Of a stretch of 11,484 nucleotides of DNA, positions 1 to 6,215 are shown one piece after another (the first letter of the stretch is position 1; the number at the start of each line of letters is the position of its first letter). The notes under the pieces are model-generated. The model did not search any database. It was given only the letters and a program-made list of their open reading frames with translations, and was not told where the DNA came from. The translations under genes and the position numbers were made by a program. This stretch comes from CAYSZB01 sp964435475 (lineage in GTDB: Bacteria > Chloroflexota > Anaerolineae > Anaerolineales > Anaerolineaceae), in contig CAYSZB010000065.1 of the NCBI GenBank assembly GCA_964435475.1, positions 1-11,484 of the forward strand, given 5' to 3'.

Positions 1-9
1 AGAACAAGT

Positions 10-87
10 GAGGTCAAAATGAAGCAAAAACGAGTTCTCCTGGTACTGGCAGCCCTTGTGCTGACCAGCCTGACCTGCAGCCTGCCA
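10..87 (+). repeat. Direct repeat copy 1: RBS plus lipoprotein signal-peptide block
   Basis: This 78-nt segment, from the GAGGT ribosome-binding site through the codons for TCSLP, matches 873-950 at 67 of 78 positions by hand count without gaps. The final 23 bases are identical. Similarity falls away right after base 87, where the mature proteins diverge. Confidence 0.85.
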
Positions 88-738
88 GCCACGATCTCCA
101 GGTTCGTCGAAAAAGGGATGTCCTTTGTTGATCCGCCCTACACAGTGGAGCCCGATCCAAAAGAGGCACCTGTTATCGTTGACCCGGACCTGTCATCTGA
201 ACTCTTGCTTGCAGCAGTAGAGCAGATGTTAATTGATGAACAGCGCAATTGTAATTCCGCGATCAACACGCTTTATTACCCCTGTCTTGATGATGCAATG
301 AGGAACGGGGCGGATGCCAATGAGGCTTTACACCAATGTGCACAGTACGCGCAAGCGTTAGCGATCAACGATCGAGGCGGTTTGATCACGATCAGTGATC
401 AGCAGTACTACTACCGCGATAATGATAATTACTTTGGCATCGAATATCTCAGTGAAGGGGGAGCTGTTGAGGGCACTGTCACGATTAGCTATAATGAGGG
501 TGATCCCGGAGAATGTACCATCAACATCCATTATGTGTTCGTTGGAAATTATGAACCCAAGACCTGCAAACTGAGCGGCTCGGGAACCTATAACCAGGAA
601 CACATAGGCGACTATTGCATCGGTGGAATCGATCAGGAATATGAAACGACCTGGCACGCCAAAGTTGAGGATGGTTACATCCGGGGAAATGTCGACAACA
701 CAGCGATCAACTTCTCTTATGAGGTTCGTGAGCATTAA
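19..738 (+). CDS. Secreted lipoprotein of unknown function with six mature cysteines
   Basis: A 239-residue protein with a lipoprotein signal peptide: a basic start (MKQKR), a hydrophobic stretch at residues 6-18 and a lipobox ending SLTC with Cys20 as the likely lipidated residue. Threonine at -1 is less usual than Ala, Gly or Ser. After a Pro/Asp-rich linker (about 35-58) comes a helical part with Cys78, Cys89 and Cys107. A beta-strand-like C-terminal part (about 125-239) holds Cys166, Cys183 and Cys200. The even number of mature cysteines fits disulfides formed outside the membrane; this is inference. The start is set by GAGGT at 10-14, four bases before the ATG. I do not recognise the family. 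Its signal-peptide coding region and ribosome-binding site are nearly the same as those of the next gene (start 882), so the two are related at least at their 5' ends. Its promoter lies outside the window. Confidence 0.85.
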   Translation: MKQKRVLLVLAALVLTSLTCSLPATISRFVEKGMSFVDPPYTVEPDPKEAPVIVDPDLSSELLLAAVEQMLIDEQRNCNSAINTLYYPCLDDAMRNGADANEALHQCAQYAQALAINDRGGLITISDQQYYYRDNDNYFGIEYLSEGGAVEGTVTISYNEGDPGECTINIHYVFVGNYEPKTCKLSGSGTYNQEHIGDYCIGGIDQEYETTWHAKVEDGYIRGNVDNTAINFSYEVREH

Positions 739-792
739 GCGCGCAATCCGGGTAGGTGTCACATAGCGCTGCCAGCCAACATCAATTGCCTA

Positions 793-821
793 TTGAATTC
801 TCAATCATATTGCCGTATAGT
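793..821 (+). promoter_or_regulatory. Probable sigma-70-type promoter for the Cys-repeat lipoprotein
   Basis: A -35 element TTGAAT (793-798) and a -10 element TATAGT (816-821) are separated by exactly 17 bases. They lie in the 143-bp gap between the two lipoprotein genes. Predicted transcription start is near 828, giving a leader of about 54 nt before the ATG at 882. I saw no terminator between the two genes, so read-through from the first gene is also possible. Confidence 0.5.
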
Positions 822-872
822 AATACTGATCCCTGTCGCGCACACTGCCGCCCGTCTTTTTGATCAGAAAAC

Positions 873-950
873 GAGGTCAAGATGAAGCAAAAACGTGTTC
901 TGCCGATATTGTTAGCCCTGGTGTTGGCCAGCCTGACCTGCAGCCTGCCA
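873..950 (+). repeat. Direct repeat copy 2: RBS plus lipoprotein signal-peptide block
   Basis: Second copy of the block at 10-87, offset by 863 bases. It covers the ribosome-binding site, the start codon, the whole signal peptide, the lipobox Cys codon and the next three codons. Mismatches are concentrated in the hydrophobic core codons, several of them at third positions. Confidence 0.85.
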
Positions 951-2390
951 TTCAACACGACCAGTGAGCCCTCCCAGGCACAGATTGACGAACTCAACGC
1001 CCTGATCACGGCGGATATCGAACTGGGCGGGATGAGCGAGAATGATATCAATAGCGACGGGGTGGTCGACAATGTTTATTACACCTTCCCTACGTATGAG
1101 CTGCAACCAGGCGTCTTCCTGACCAAGACCTACGCCATGGAAAGCGGGGGTGAGGATGAGTTTCACCCCGGCATCGCCCTGGCTTTCAGTAATAAAAGCG
1201 GTGTCGAGCAAACTTTCAAGTTTACCCTCGAGGTGCCCAAGGAATTTGCCAGTGATGTCTCAGAGTTGTCGTTTTCATTGGAGCCAGCTGAGATCATTGA
1301 ACCCGACCCGGTCCTGGATTTTAATATCAAATTGACTCCTGAACAACAGGTGGACAACTTGTTGATCGTTTATTCAGTTGCCGGTGTTCCTGATAAAGAC
1401 CTGCCACGCAACAAACAGATCCTGATGGAGAAGGCATTTGCTGAGTATGAGAACTACTGTATCAACACGTATTTCCCGATGGCATATCAACAGGAACAGT
1501 GTTATCTCAACATGGCGATCGATTTCAAGAATTTTATCAATAAGGGGGCGCTGGAGCCCTATTGTCAGCAGGCAGGGGAGAAAAACCAGGCGGGTTGCCT
1601 GGCGATCATCAACAAGGACATCTCCAAGTGTGGAAAGGTCAAAGACAAATATCAGCAGGAGAATTGCAGGGCATTCTTCATCAATGACCTGTGCAAAGCG
1701 GAAAAAACCGAGGAGGACAGGGTCATCTGCATCGGGCGTGAGGCTGTGCGGAACAAGTCGCACGTGGCTTGCCTCCTGCTGCAGGACCGGGACATGAAAA
1801 ATGTCTGCCTGGCGAACGTCTACAACAAGGCTTCCTATTGTGAACGCATCGAGGATGAGGATCTGAAGAATGAATGCCTGGCATCCTTTGGTGGGACCAC
1901 AAACGCCCAGTCAGGCAGTGGTGGGAAGATCATCAAATGGTTCACCCCGGGCAAAGCCAAACAGGACTGCCTGGGTTTCACGGCAGTCAGCGGGGCATTT
2001 CCCCTGACAGAGGCGCACAGCATCGACACGCAACTCAGCTGTGAATACAGCAACCATGAGGATGATTTCAATGTTGGATTGAACATCAAGCTCTACCCGA
2101 CTGAAGCTGAGGCGGAGACGGAATGGAAACAATTTCACCGTGTGGGGGATATAGAGCTGGGGATCATGTCCCACCTGTGTGTGGTGAGAGAAGAGACTGA
2201 CAGCAGCTACCTCTATGTGCAAAAATTTGAGTACACCAAGGATGACAAGGATATTGTAGATTACCAGCTGGATGCCGGGGCATGGATCGGGCGGGGAAGG
2301 ATCTATTTCCAACAGCGCGATATGCAGACACCGGACACTGCATTGTGGATGGCAACCCTGGCGCAGTTCAGGCAAATGCTGGGCAAGTAA
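882..2390 (+). CDS. Secreted lipoprotein with tandem C-x10/11-C repeats
   Basis: A 502-residue protein. The signal peptide (1-19) ends in a lipobox ASLTC with Cys20 as the likely lipid anchor. Residues 55-66 contain a Ca-binding-like loop, DINSDGVVDN, resembling dockerin or EF-hand loops but with Tyr at the usual last acidic position. Residues about 70-170 look beta-rich. Residues 193-332 are cysteine-rich and helical, with paired cysteines 228/239, 250/262, 271/283, 297/309 and 320/332, preceded by a looser pair 193/207. Four pairs have the spacing C-x11-C and one C-x10-C. A Gly/Ser linker (about 338-348) leads to a C-terminal domain (350-502) with Cys363, Cys387 and Cys433. Similar Cys-pair repeats occur in uncharacterised secreted proteins, but I cannot name a family. 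The start is supported by GAGGT at 873-877. Function is unknown; a cell-surface structural or binding role is only inferred. Confidence 0.88.
   Translation: MKQKRVLPILLALVLASLTCSLPFNTTSEPSQAQIDELNALITADIELGGMSENDINSDGVVDNVYYTFPTYELQPGVFLTKTYAMESGGEDEFHPGIALAFSNKSGVEQTFKFTLEVPKEFASDVSELSFSLEPAEIIEPDPVLDFNIKLTPEQQVDNLLIVYSVAGVPDKDLPRNKQILMEKAFAEYENYCINTYFPMAYQQEQCYLNMAIDFKNFINKGALEPYCQQAGEKNQAGCLAIINKDISKCGKVKDKYQQENCRAFFINDLCKAEKTEEDRVICIGREAVRNKSHVACLLLQDRDMKNVCLANVYNKASYCERIEDEDLKNECLASFGGTTNAQSGSGGKIIKWFTPGKAKQDCLGFTAVSGAFPLTEAHSIDTQLSCEYSNHEDDFNVGLNIKLYPTEAEAETEWKQFHRVGDIELGIMSHLCVVREETDSSYLYVQKFEYTKDDKDIVDYQLDAGAWIGRGRIYFQQRDMQTPDTALWMATLAQFRQMLGK
1458..1877 (+). repeat. Protein-level tandem repeat region with C-x11-C units
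   Basis: This part of the lipoprotein encodes residues 193-332. Five consecutive units each begin and end with Cys, with 10, 11, 11, 11 and 11 residues between. Spacers between units are 10, 8, 13 and 10 residues. The later units share a pattern like C-x-x-(I/L/E)-x-D-x-D-(L/M)-K-N-x-C-L-A, best seen at 297-309 and 320-332. The repeat is clear in protein but not obvious in DNA, so it is an old and diverged duplication. Confidence 0.75.
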
Positions 2391-2436
2391 CGCCGTCAAT
2401 ACAAAAACCACACAATTTGCATACATTTGAGGCCTC

Positions 2437-2462
2437 CCAGGCATGATAATTGGTATGCCAGG
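2437..2462. promoter_or_regulatory. Imperfect 26-bp inverted repeat in the lipoprotein-degV gap
   Basis: Arms CCAGGCAT (2437-2444) and ATGCCAGG (2455-2462) match in seven of eight positions and are centred on an AATT. There is no T-run directly after it, so it is a poor intrinsic terminator and could instead be an operator. The rest of the 150-bp gap (2391-2540) is AT-rich, with TATATT at 2498-2503 and AATAAT at 2506-2511 as possible -10 boxes but no convincing -35. Confidence 0.3.
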
Positions 2463-2540
2463 ACGTATCCACAAGCCTGTTTTCCTGTTAATGTTTTTAT
2501 ATTGCAATAATTCCTAATTCATTCTTTAAAGGAAAAGAAA

Positions 2541-3404
2541 ATGCAAATTGTTACCGATAGTGGAACCGACCTGAGCCCGGCTGAACTGGCAGCGCTGAAC
2601 ATACGACAGTTGCCCTTAAAACTCTCGATCTCGGGCAAAACCTACCTGAGCGGGGTGAACCTGCAACCGGAGGAATTTTATAACCTGATCGAAAGTACCG
2701 AGGATATGCCGGTCACTTCTGTACCGTCTCCCGGTGATTTCATTGAAATCTACCAGGACCTGGTCAAAAAAGACCCCGAGATCCTCTCGATCCATATTTC
2801 CAGCGGCTTGAGCGGCACCTATAACGCCGCGCGAATGGCATCCACCATGGTACCCGGGGCGGATGTCACCCTGGTGGATACACAGAACCTGTCTGCCGGT
2901 TCCGGTTGGCAGGTGGTGGCAGCTGCGAAAGCTGCCATGGCAGGCTGGAATAAGGAACGCATCCTCGACATGGTGCACAAGATCCGCCAGGCAACACACA
3001 CTATTTACACCCTGCCCGATCTGAAATACCTGATTGCCGGCGGGCGCATCAGCCACCTCAAAGGCCTGCTGGCATCCCTGTTGGGGATCAAACCGTTGAT
3101 CGGGGTGGACCCGGTAACCGGTAAGTACACCGAGATGGGCAAGTCACGCTCATTTTTCAAGGCGATCGAAGCCATTCCCCAGACCATCACCAAGCAACAT
3201 GCCCCGGGCAGCGAACTGCGTGTGCAGATCGGTCATGCCGGCAATCCATCGGGTGCTGTGCGCCTCAAGGAAGCCATGGAGCAGGTCTTTACGTGTGATT
3301 GGCTGCCGGATATCTCGATCGGCCCGGCCCTGGGCGCGCATACCGGGCGCGGATTGGTGGGCGTGATCTACGCTGCCAAGTCCGCCCTGCCAGTCATGCC
3401 CTAG
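2541..3404 (+). CDS. DegV family protein (FakB-like fatty-acid-binding protein)
   Basis: A 287-residue cytoplasmic protein of full family length. DegV/FakB proteins hold a fatty acid in a buried tunnel and, in Firmicutes, present it to the kinase FakA for phosphorylation and entry into phospholipid synthesis. Visible motifs, in order: IVTDSGTDL (3-11), TSVPSPGDF (59-67), SIHISSGLSGTYNAA (83-97), AGGRIS (166-171), KPLIGVD (184-190) and the C-terminal GPALGAHTGRGLVGV (261-275) with His267. These correspond to the lipid-carboxylate-binding Thr/Ser, Ser and His regions of the family. The start is set by AAAGGA at 2528-2533, seven bases before the ATG. No FakA/DhaK-like kinase gene lies in this window, so the partner and exact lipid are inferred only. 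A strong terminator follows. The family call is firm; physiological role is less certain. Confidence 0.95.
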   Translation: MQIVTDSGTDLSPAELAALNIRQLPLKLSISGKTYLSGVNLQPEEFYNLIESTEDMPVTSVPSPGDFIEIYQDLVKKDPEILSIHISSGLSGTYNAARMASTMVPGADVTLVDTQNLSAGSGWQVVAAAKAAMAGWNKERILDMVHKIRQATHTIYTLPDLKYLIAGGRISHLKGLLASLLGIKPLIGVDPVTGKYTEMGKSRSFFKAIEAIPQTITKQHAPGSELRVQIGHAGNPSGAVRLKEAMEQVFTCDWLPDISIGPALGAHTGRGLVGVIYAAKSALPVMP

Positions 3405-3430
3405 CCTGGTCGCTATTGATCGATCAACAT

Positions 3431-3470
3431 CAACCACCCCAAAATAACGTTTTGGGGTGGTTGCGTTTTA
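3431..3470 (+). terminator. Strong intrinsic terminator after the DegV gene
   Basis: A perfect 14-bp stem (3431-3444 with 3450-3463) closes a 5-nt loop, TAACG, and is followed by CGTTTTA. The T-run is short (four T), but the stem is long and ends 27 bases after the DegV stop begins the gap. It insulates the DegV gene from the phosphatase gene. Confidence 0.85.
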
Positions 3471-3487
3471 AGATAAACAGGTATAAT
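3461..3487 (+). promoter_or_regulatory. Possible promoter for the phosphatase gene, overlapping the terminator
   Basis: A perfect -10 box TATAAT lies at 3482-3487. The only -35-like hexamer is TTGCGT at 3461-3466, with a short 15-base spacer, and it overlaps the right arm of the terminator stem. The predicted leader of about 30 nt carries the ribosome-binding site AAAGGTG at 3512-3518. Confidence 0.4.
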
Positions 3488-3523
3488 TTTTGTGAGAAAA
3501 ATTTCCAATATAAAGGTGTCCGT

Positions 3524-5017
3524 ATGGCTAAAAAATGGCTTGTCATTCTCTCCGTTTTCCTGGTACTCATCATCTCAGGCGGCAGCGTCTTCTGGGCACT
3601 GCACCTGAACAGCGCGATCAACAACTACCGCTCACCGTTGACCAATGATCCACCCCAGGCGGGCGAGCCGCTGGGCGAGGGGTTGGCCCGGCGGGTGGTC
3701 TTCGTGATCATTGATGGATTGCGTGAGGATACCGCCAAAGATAAAGAGGTCATGCCGGTGTTGAATGCCTTAAAAGATCAGGGGGCTTCCGCCACCATTC
3801 ACAGCGGTGTACCATCCTTCTCCACGCCCAGTTACGGGGTGCTGATGACCGGTGCCTGGCACTACCTGAGCGATGTGCCCGCCATGAACCTGGACTATGA
3901 AGTCATCCCATCCATGACGCAGGACAACATTTTCTCCGCCGCCAGCCGGCTGGGGATACAAACGGCTGCCTCTGGTTACTACTGGTTTGAGAAGCTGATC
4001 CCCACGGGAGACCTGGACGCCGGGTTCTTCACCCCCGGGGAGGACGAAGCCGCCGACCTGGACGTGATGAATGCCGCCCTGCCCTGGCTGGACGACCCGA
4101 CCTACCAGCTGGTGCTGATCCACATCGACCAGGTGGATCACATAGAGCATGTGTATGGGGCACTGAGCGCAGAAACCCGACAGGCAGCTGCAAACTCTGA
4201 TGCATACCTGGCGCAGATCCTGGCCAAACTGGACCTCGAGCAGGACGCGCTGCTGATCTGTGCCGACCATGGACATATCGACCAGGGCGGGCACGGCGGA
4301 CCCGAGGCGATCGTCCTGCAGCAGCCGCTGGTGCTGGTCGGCGCGGGGGTCAAGCCGGGCAGCTACAATGATATCGAGCAGGTGGATATTGCCCCGACAA
4401 TCGCCGCCCTGCTGGGCACCAACCTGCCCGCCACCGCCCAGGGCAAGCCGCGCACCGAGATGCTCTACCTGAGCGGCAGNNNNNNNNNNNNNNNNNNNNN
4501 NNNNNNNNNNNNNNNNNNNNNNNNNNNNNNNNNNNNNNNNNNNNNNNNNNNNNNNNNNNNNNNNNNNNNNNNNNNNNNNATCATTGCAGCTGTGGTGACC
4601 TTTATGCTGGTCTTTAACCTGGCTTACCTGTATATCCTTGGCAACACCTATTCCTTCTCGAGCATAAAAGGCATCCCCCACCTGGTGATCACCTATGCCC
4701 TGATGTGCCTGGCGGGCATTTTACTGGCGGGCTGGCTGCTGATCGCTGCGAGCAAGGTCAGGCCGGCGGATGGGCTGCCTTTCAGCGAAATGGCGGTTGC
4801 CTTCCTGCTGATCCTGCAGCTGGTGTTGTTCATTCCCGGGCTGGTCTATTTCGTGCTGGTCGGCAAAACGATCACCTGGTCGCTGCCGCACATCACCACC
4901 CAGTTCTGGAACCTGCACGGCATGCTGCAGGTGGGTTTTGCCGGGTTGTTGGGATTATTGCTGTTGGGGATCGTGTCGCTGGTAGCCAGGCTTAAGAAGA
5001 AAAAGATTGCTGAATGA
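3524..5017 (+). CDS. Membrane-anchored alkaline phosphatase superfamily protein (interrupted by assembly gap)
   Basis: The N-terminus has one membrane anchor (about 5-27). An extracytoplasmic alkaline-phosphatase-fold hydrolase of the nucleotide pyrophosphatase/phosphodiesterase or phosphoethanolamine-transferase-like type follows. Metal and catalytic residues visible are Asp64 in VFVIIDGLR, likely nucleophile Thr101 in SFSTPSYGVLMTG, Asp202, Asp205 and His206 in IHIDQVDHIEH, Asp248-His249 in CADHGHIDQGGHGG, and His257. VDIAPTIAALLG (287-298) is a typical late motif. Then comes the 100-N gap, followed by four hydrophobic segments and a basic end (KKKK). The frame is the same on both sides, but the true gap length is unknown, so one continuous protein is likely rather than proven. 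The start ATG at 3524 is chosen because AAAGGTG is five bases upstream; an in-frame extension to 3299 would run over the DegV gene and terminator. The substrate cannot be told. Confidence 0.8.
   Translation: MAKKWLVILSVFLVLIISGGSVFWALHLNSAINNYRSPLTNDPPQAGEPLGEGLARRVVFVIIDGLREDTAKDKEVMPVLNALKDQGASATIHSGVPSFSTPSYGVLMTGAWHYLSDVPAMNLDYEVIPSMTQDNIFSAASRLGIQTAASGYYWFEKLIPTGDLDAGFFTPGEDEAADLDVMNAALPWLDDPTYQLVLIHIDQVDHIEHVYGALSAETRQAAANSDAYLAQILAKLDLEQDALLICADHGHIDQGGHGGPEAIVLQQPLVLVGAGVKPGSYNDIEQVDIAPTIAALLGTNLPATAQGKPRTEMLYLSGXXXXXXXXXXXXXXXXXXXXXXXXXXXXXXXXXXIIAAVVTFMLVFNLAYLYILGNTYSFSSIKGIPHLVITYALMCLAGILLAGWLLIAASKVRPADGLPFSEMAVAFLLILQLVLFIPGLVYFVLVGKTITWSLPHITTQFWNLHGMLQVGFAGLLGLLLLGIVSLVARLKKKKIAE
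4480..4579. other. Assembly gap of 100 N
   Basis: Exactly 100 unknown bases, the conventional filler for a scaffold gap of unestimated size. It falls inside the phosphatase gene, between the catalytic domain and the membrane tail. Residue numbers after it are therefore provisional. Confidence 0.98.
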
Positions 5018-5032
5018 AGGATCCTGTGCCAG

Positions 5033-5082
5033 TCACAAGGAACAATTAGTAATATAATGTCCCCATTCACAAGCAACAATTA
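5033..5082 (+). promoter_or_regulatory. TATAAT box bracketed by two 16-nt direct repeats
   Basis: TCACAAGGAACAATTA (5033-5048) and TCACAAGCAACAATTA (5067-5082) match at 15 of 16 bases, with starts 34 bp apart. A perfect -10 box TATAAT lies between them (5053-5058). The first copy overlaps the -35 area, where no good -35 hexamer is seen, and the second lies around the predicted start of transcription (about 5065). This layout suits a regulator, either an activator replacing the -35 or a repressor. The leader to the ATG at 5119 would be about 54 nt. Confidence 0.5.
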
Positions 5083-5118
5083 TTTACTCGTTTCTTGACA
5101 CTCCATGGAGGCACGAAT

Positions 5119-6111
5119 ATGAGAAAACACCACGCAATCATATTTATCATGTTGGCACTGGTCATGGCTTTTAGCATGGCTTGTGGTCTGACAGGCAGTA
5201 ATAATTCATTGTCCAGCGGGGAGGATTCCGACGCTGGAGATGCAGGTTCTTCAGCCAGCAGCGGAAACTGGAATGAGCTTAAGGAACAATTTACAAGTGA
5301 TATTCAAACCCCTTTATATCGTGATGGCAAAAAGAGTTTTAAGGCGGAGCAATTCATTGCCCGCCAGGTACCTGTGGACATTCAGTTCTCCGGTGACCCG
5401 GCTCCTGAAGTCATGCTGAAAGGCGCTTTGGCATATCCCAACTACTACATCTCCTCAAATCCACCTGAAACATTACAGGTATTTTTTGTCATGAAACAAA
5501 CTCAACCCATGTTTTTGCAGATGGAAATCAGTCCCATGGTTAATTATGCAGATATGGAGTGGACGATCAACCTGTTGGATGCTTCCGGGGCAACCTTGCA
5601 GACGGTCCAGGTGAGGCCGGATGCGGTATTCCCGAATTATCCCCAGTCGATCAGCGCTTACCTGGACCAGGTACCCAATGGCGTGGCGCGGGTCAGCATC
5701 ACAGCTGTGGTGACCCAGCGTTCTATAGGCAATACCTGCTTCACTGATGAAGATCTCGATTTCCAGTTTCCATACGACGTTTTCCCCCACACTCCCATCC
5801 TGATAAGTTATGGATTGCATGACTGGTTCCTGGGTGATGCCCCCCAGGAAAATGTAATTGGACAAATGCGTATGCGTGTTAAGAATATCCACGATATCGG
5901 CTTGACCGAATCTCTCAAAATCTTTTTCCTGGATGAGGCTAATACGATTGTCGGGTTTGGGGATTTTAATAATTACCTGGACCCTTATGAGGTAGAGGAA
6001 TTTTATTCTGAAAGCGAACTTTATACTTCCTACCTGTCAGCTATTCCCAGTTCTGCGTTGGTCGTTTTTGACGATATTGACATCTGTAACCTGATGGAAG
6101 CAACGCGATAA
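5119..6111 (+). CDS. Secreted lipoprotein of unknown function
   Basis: A 330-residue protein with signal peptide MRKHHAIIFIMLALVMAFSM and lipobox SMAC; Cys22 is the likely lipidated residue. Residues 23-50 form a Ser/Gly/Asp-rich flexible linker, as expected for a surface lipoprotein. The remaining 280 residues look mostly beta-stranded, with two further cysteines (207 and 323) that could form a disulfide. I do not recognise the family. The start is ATG 5119, with GGAGG about nine bases upstream; the in-frame TTG at 5095 would add eight residues before the basic signal-peptide start and is rejected. Codon use looks more AT-rich than in the phosphatase gene before it. It stands alone: its own promoter region lies upstream and a terminator lies directly downstream. 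Confidence 0.88.
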   Translation: MRKHHAIIFIMLALVMAFSMACGLTGSNNSLSSGEDSDAGDAGSSASSGNWNELKEQFTSDIQTPLYRDGKKSFKAEQFIARQVPVDIQFSGDPAPEVMLKGALAYPNYYISSNPPETLQVFFVMKQTQPMFLQMEISPMVNYADMEWTINLLDASGATLQTVQVRPDAVFPNYPQSISAYLDQVPNGVARVSITAVVTQRSIGNTCFTDEDLDFQFPYDVFPHTPILISYGLHDWFLGDAPQENVIGQMRMRVKNIHDIGLTESLKIFFLDEANTIVGFGDFNNYLDPYEVEEFYSESELYTSYLSAIPSSALVVFDDIDICNLMEATR

Positions 6112-6138
6112 ATATATACCTGGTTTTGTGATTAACTT

Positions 6139-6177
6139 ATGCCTGTGTGGTGATTTAGCCGCACAGGCATTGTTTTT
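6139..6177 (+). terminator. Intrinsic terminator after the third lipoprotein
   Basis: A 12-bp stem (6139-6150 with 6159-6170, one G-T pair) closes an 8-nt loop and is followed by TGTTTTT. It starts 28 bases after the lipoprotein stop codon. Confidence 0.88.
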
Positions 6178-6201
6178 GGTATAGACGATCCAATGTTGCC
6201 T

Positions 6202-6207
6202 TATAAT
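6202..6207 (+). promoter_or_regulatory. -10 box TATAAT close to the CPBP start codon
   Basis: A perfect TATAAT lies with only eight bases between it and the ATG at 6216. No good -35 is seen at 16-18 bases upstream. If active, transcription would begin at or within a few bases of the start codon, giving a leaderless or nearly leaderless mRNA. No ribosome-binding site precedes the ATG, which agrees with this. Confidence 0.45.
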
Positions 6208-6215
6208 TACTGATC

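Noticed and set aside
1911..2507. 198-codon open frame on the - strand
   Set aside because: It is mostly antisense to the Cys-repeat lipoprotein, which has a clear signal peptide and domain structure on the + strand.
3299..3523. In-frame N-terminal extension of the phosphatase gene beginning at 3299
   Set aside because: It would overlap the last 106 bases of the DegV gene and run through the terminator hairpin. The ATG at 3524 has a good ribosome-binding site and starts a proper membrane anchor.
3770..4681. 303-codon open frame on the - strand
   Set aside because: It runs antisense to the phosphatase gene, crosses the N gap, and its translation is low-complexity Gly/Gln/His-rich without motifs. 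It is a by-product of GC-rich codon use.
5095..5100. Perfect -35 hexamer TTGACA upstream of the third lipoprotein
   Set aside because: The only partner at 17 bases is TATGAG at 5118-5123, which overlaps the start codon and would start transcription inside the gene.
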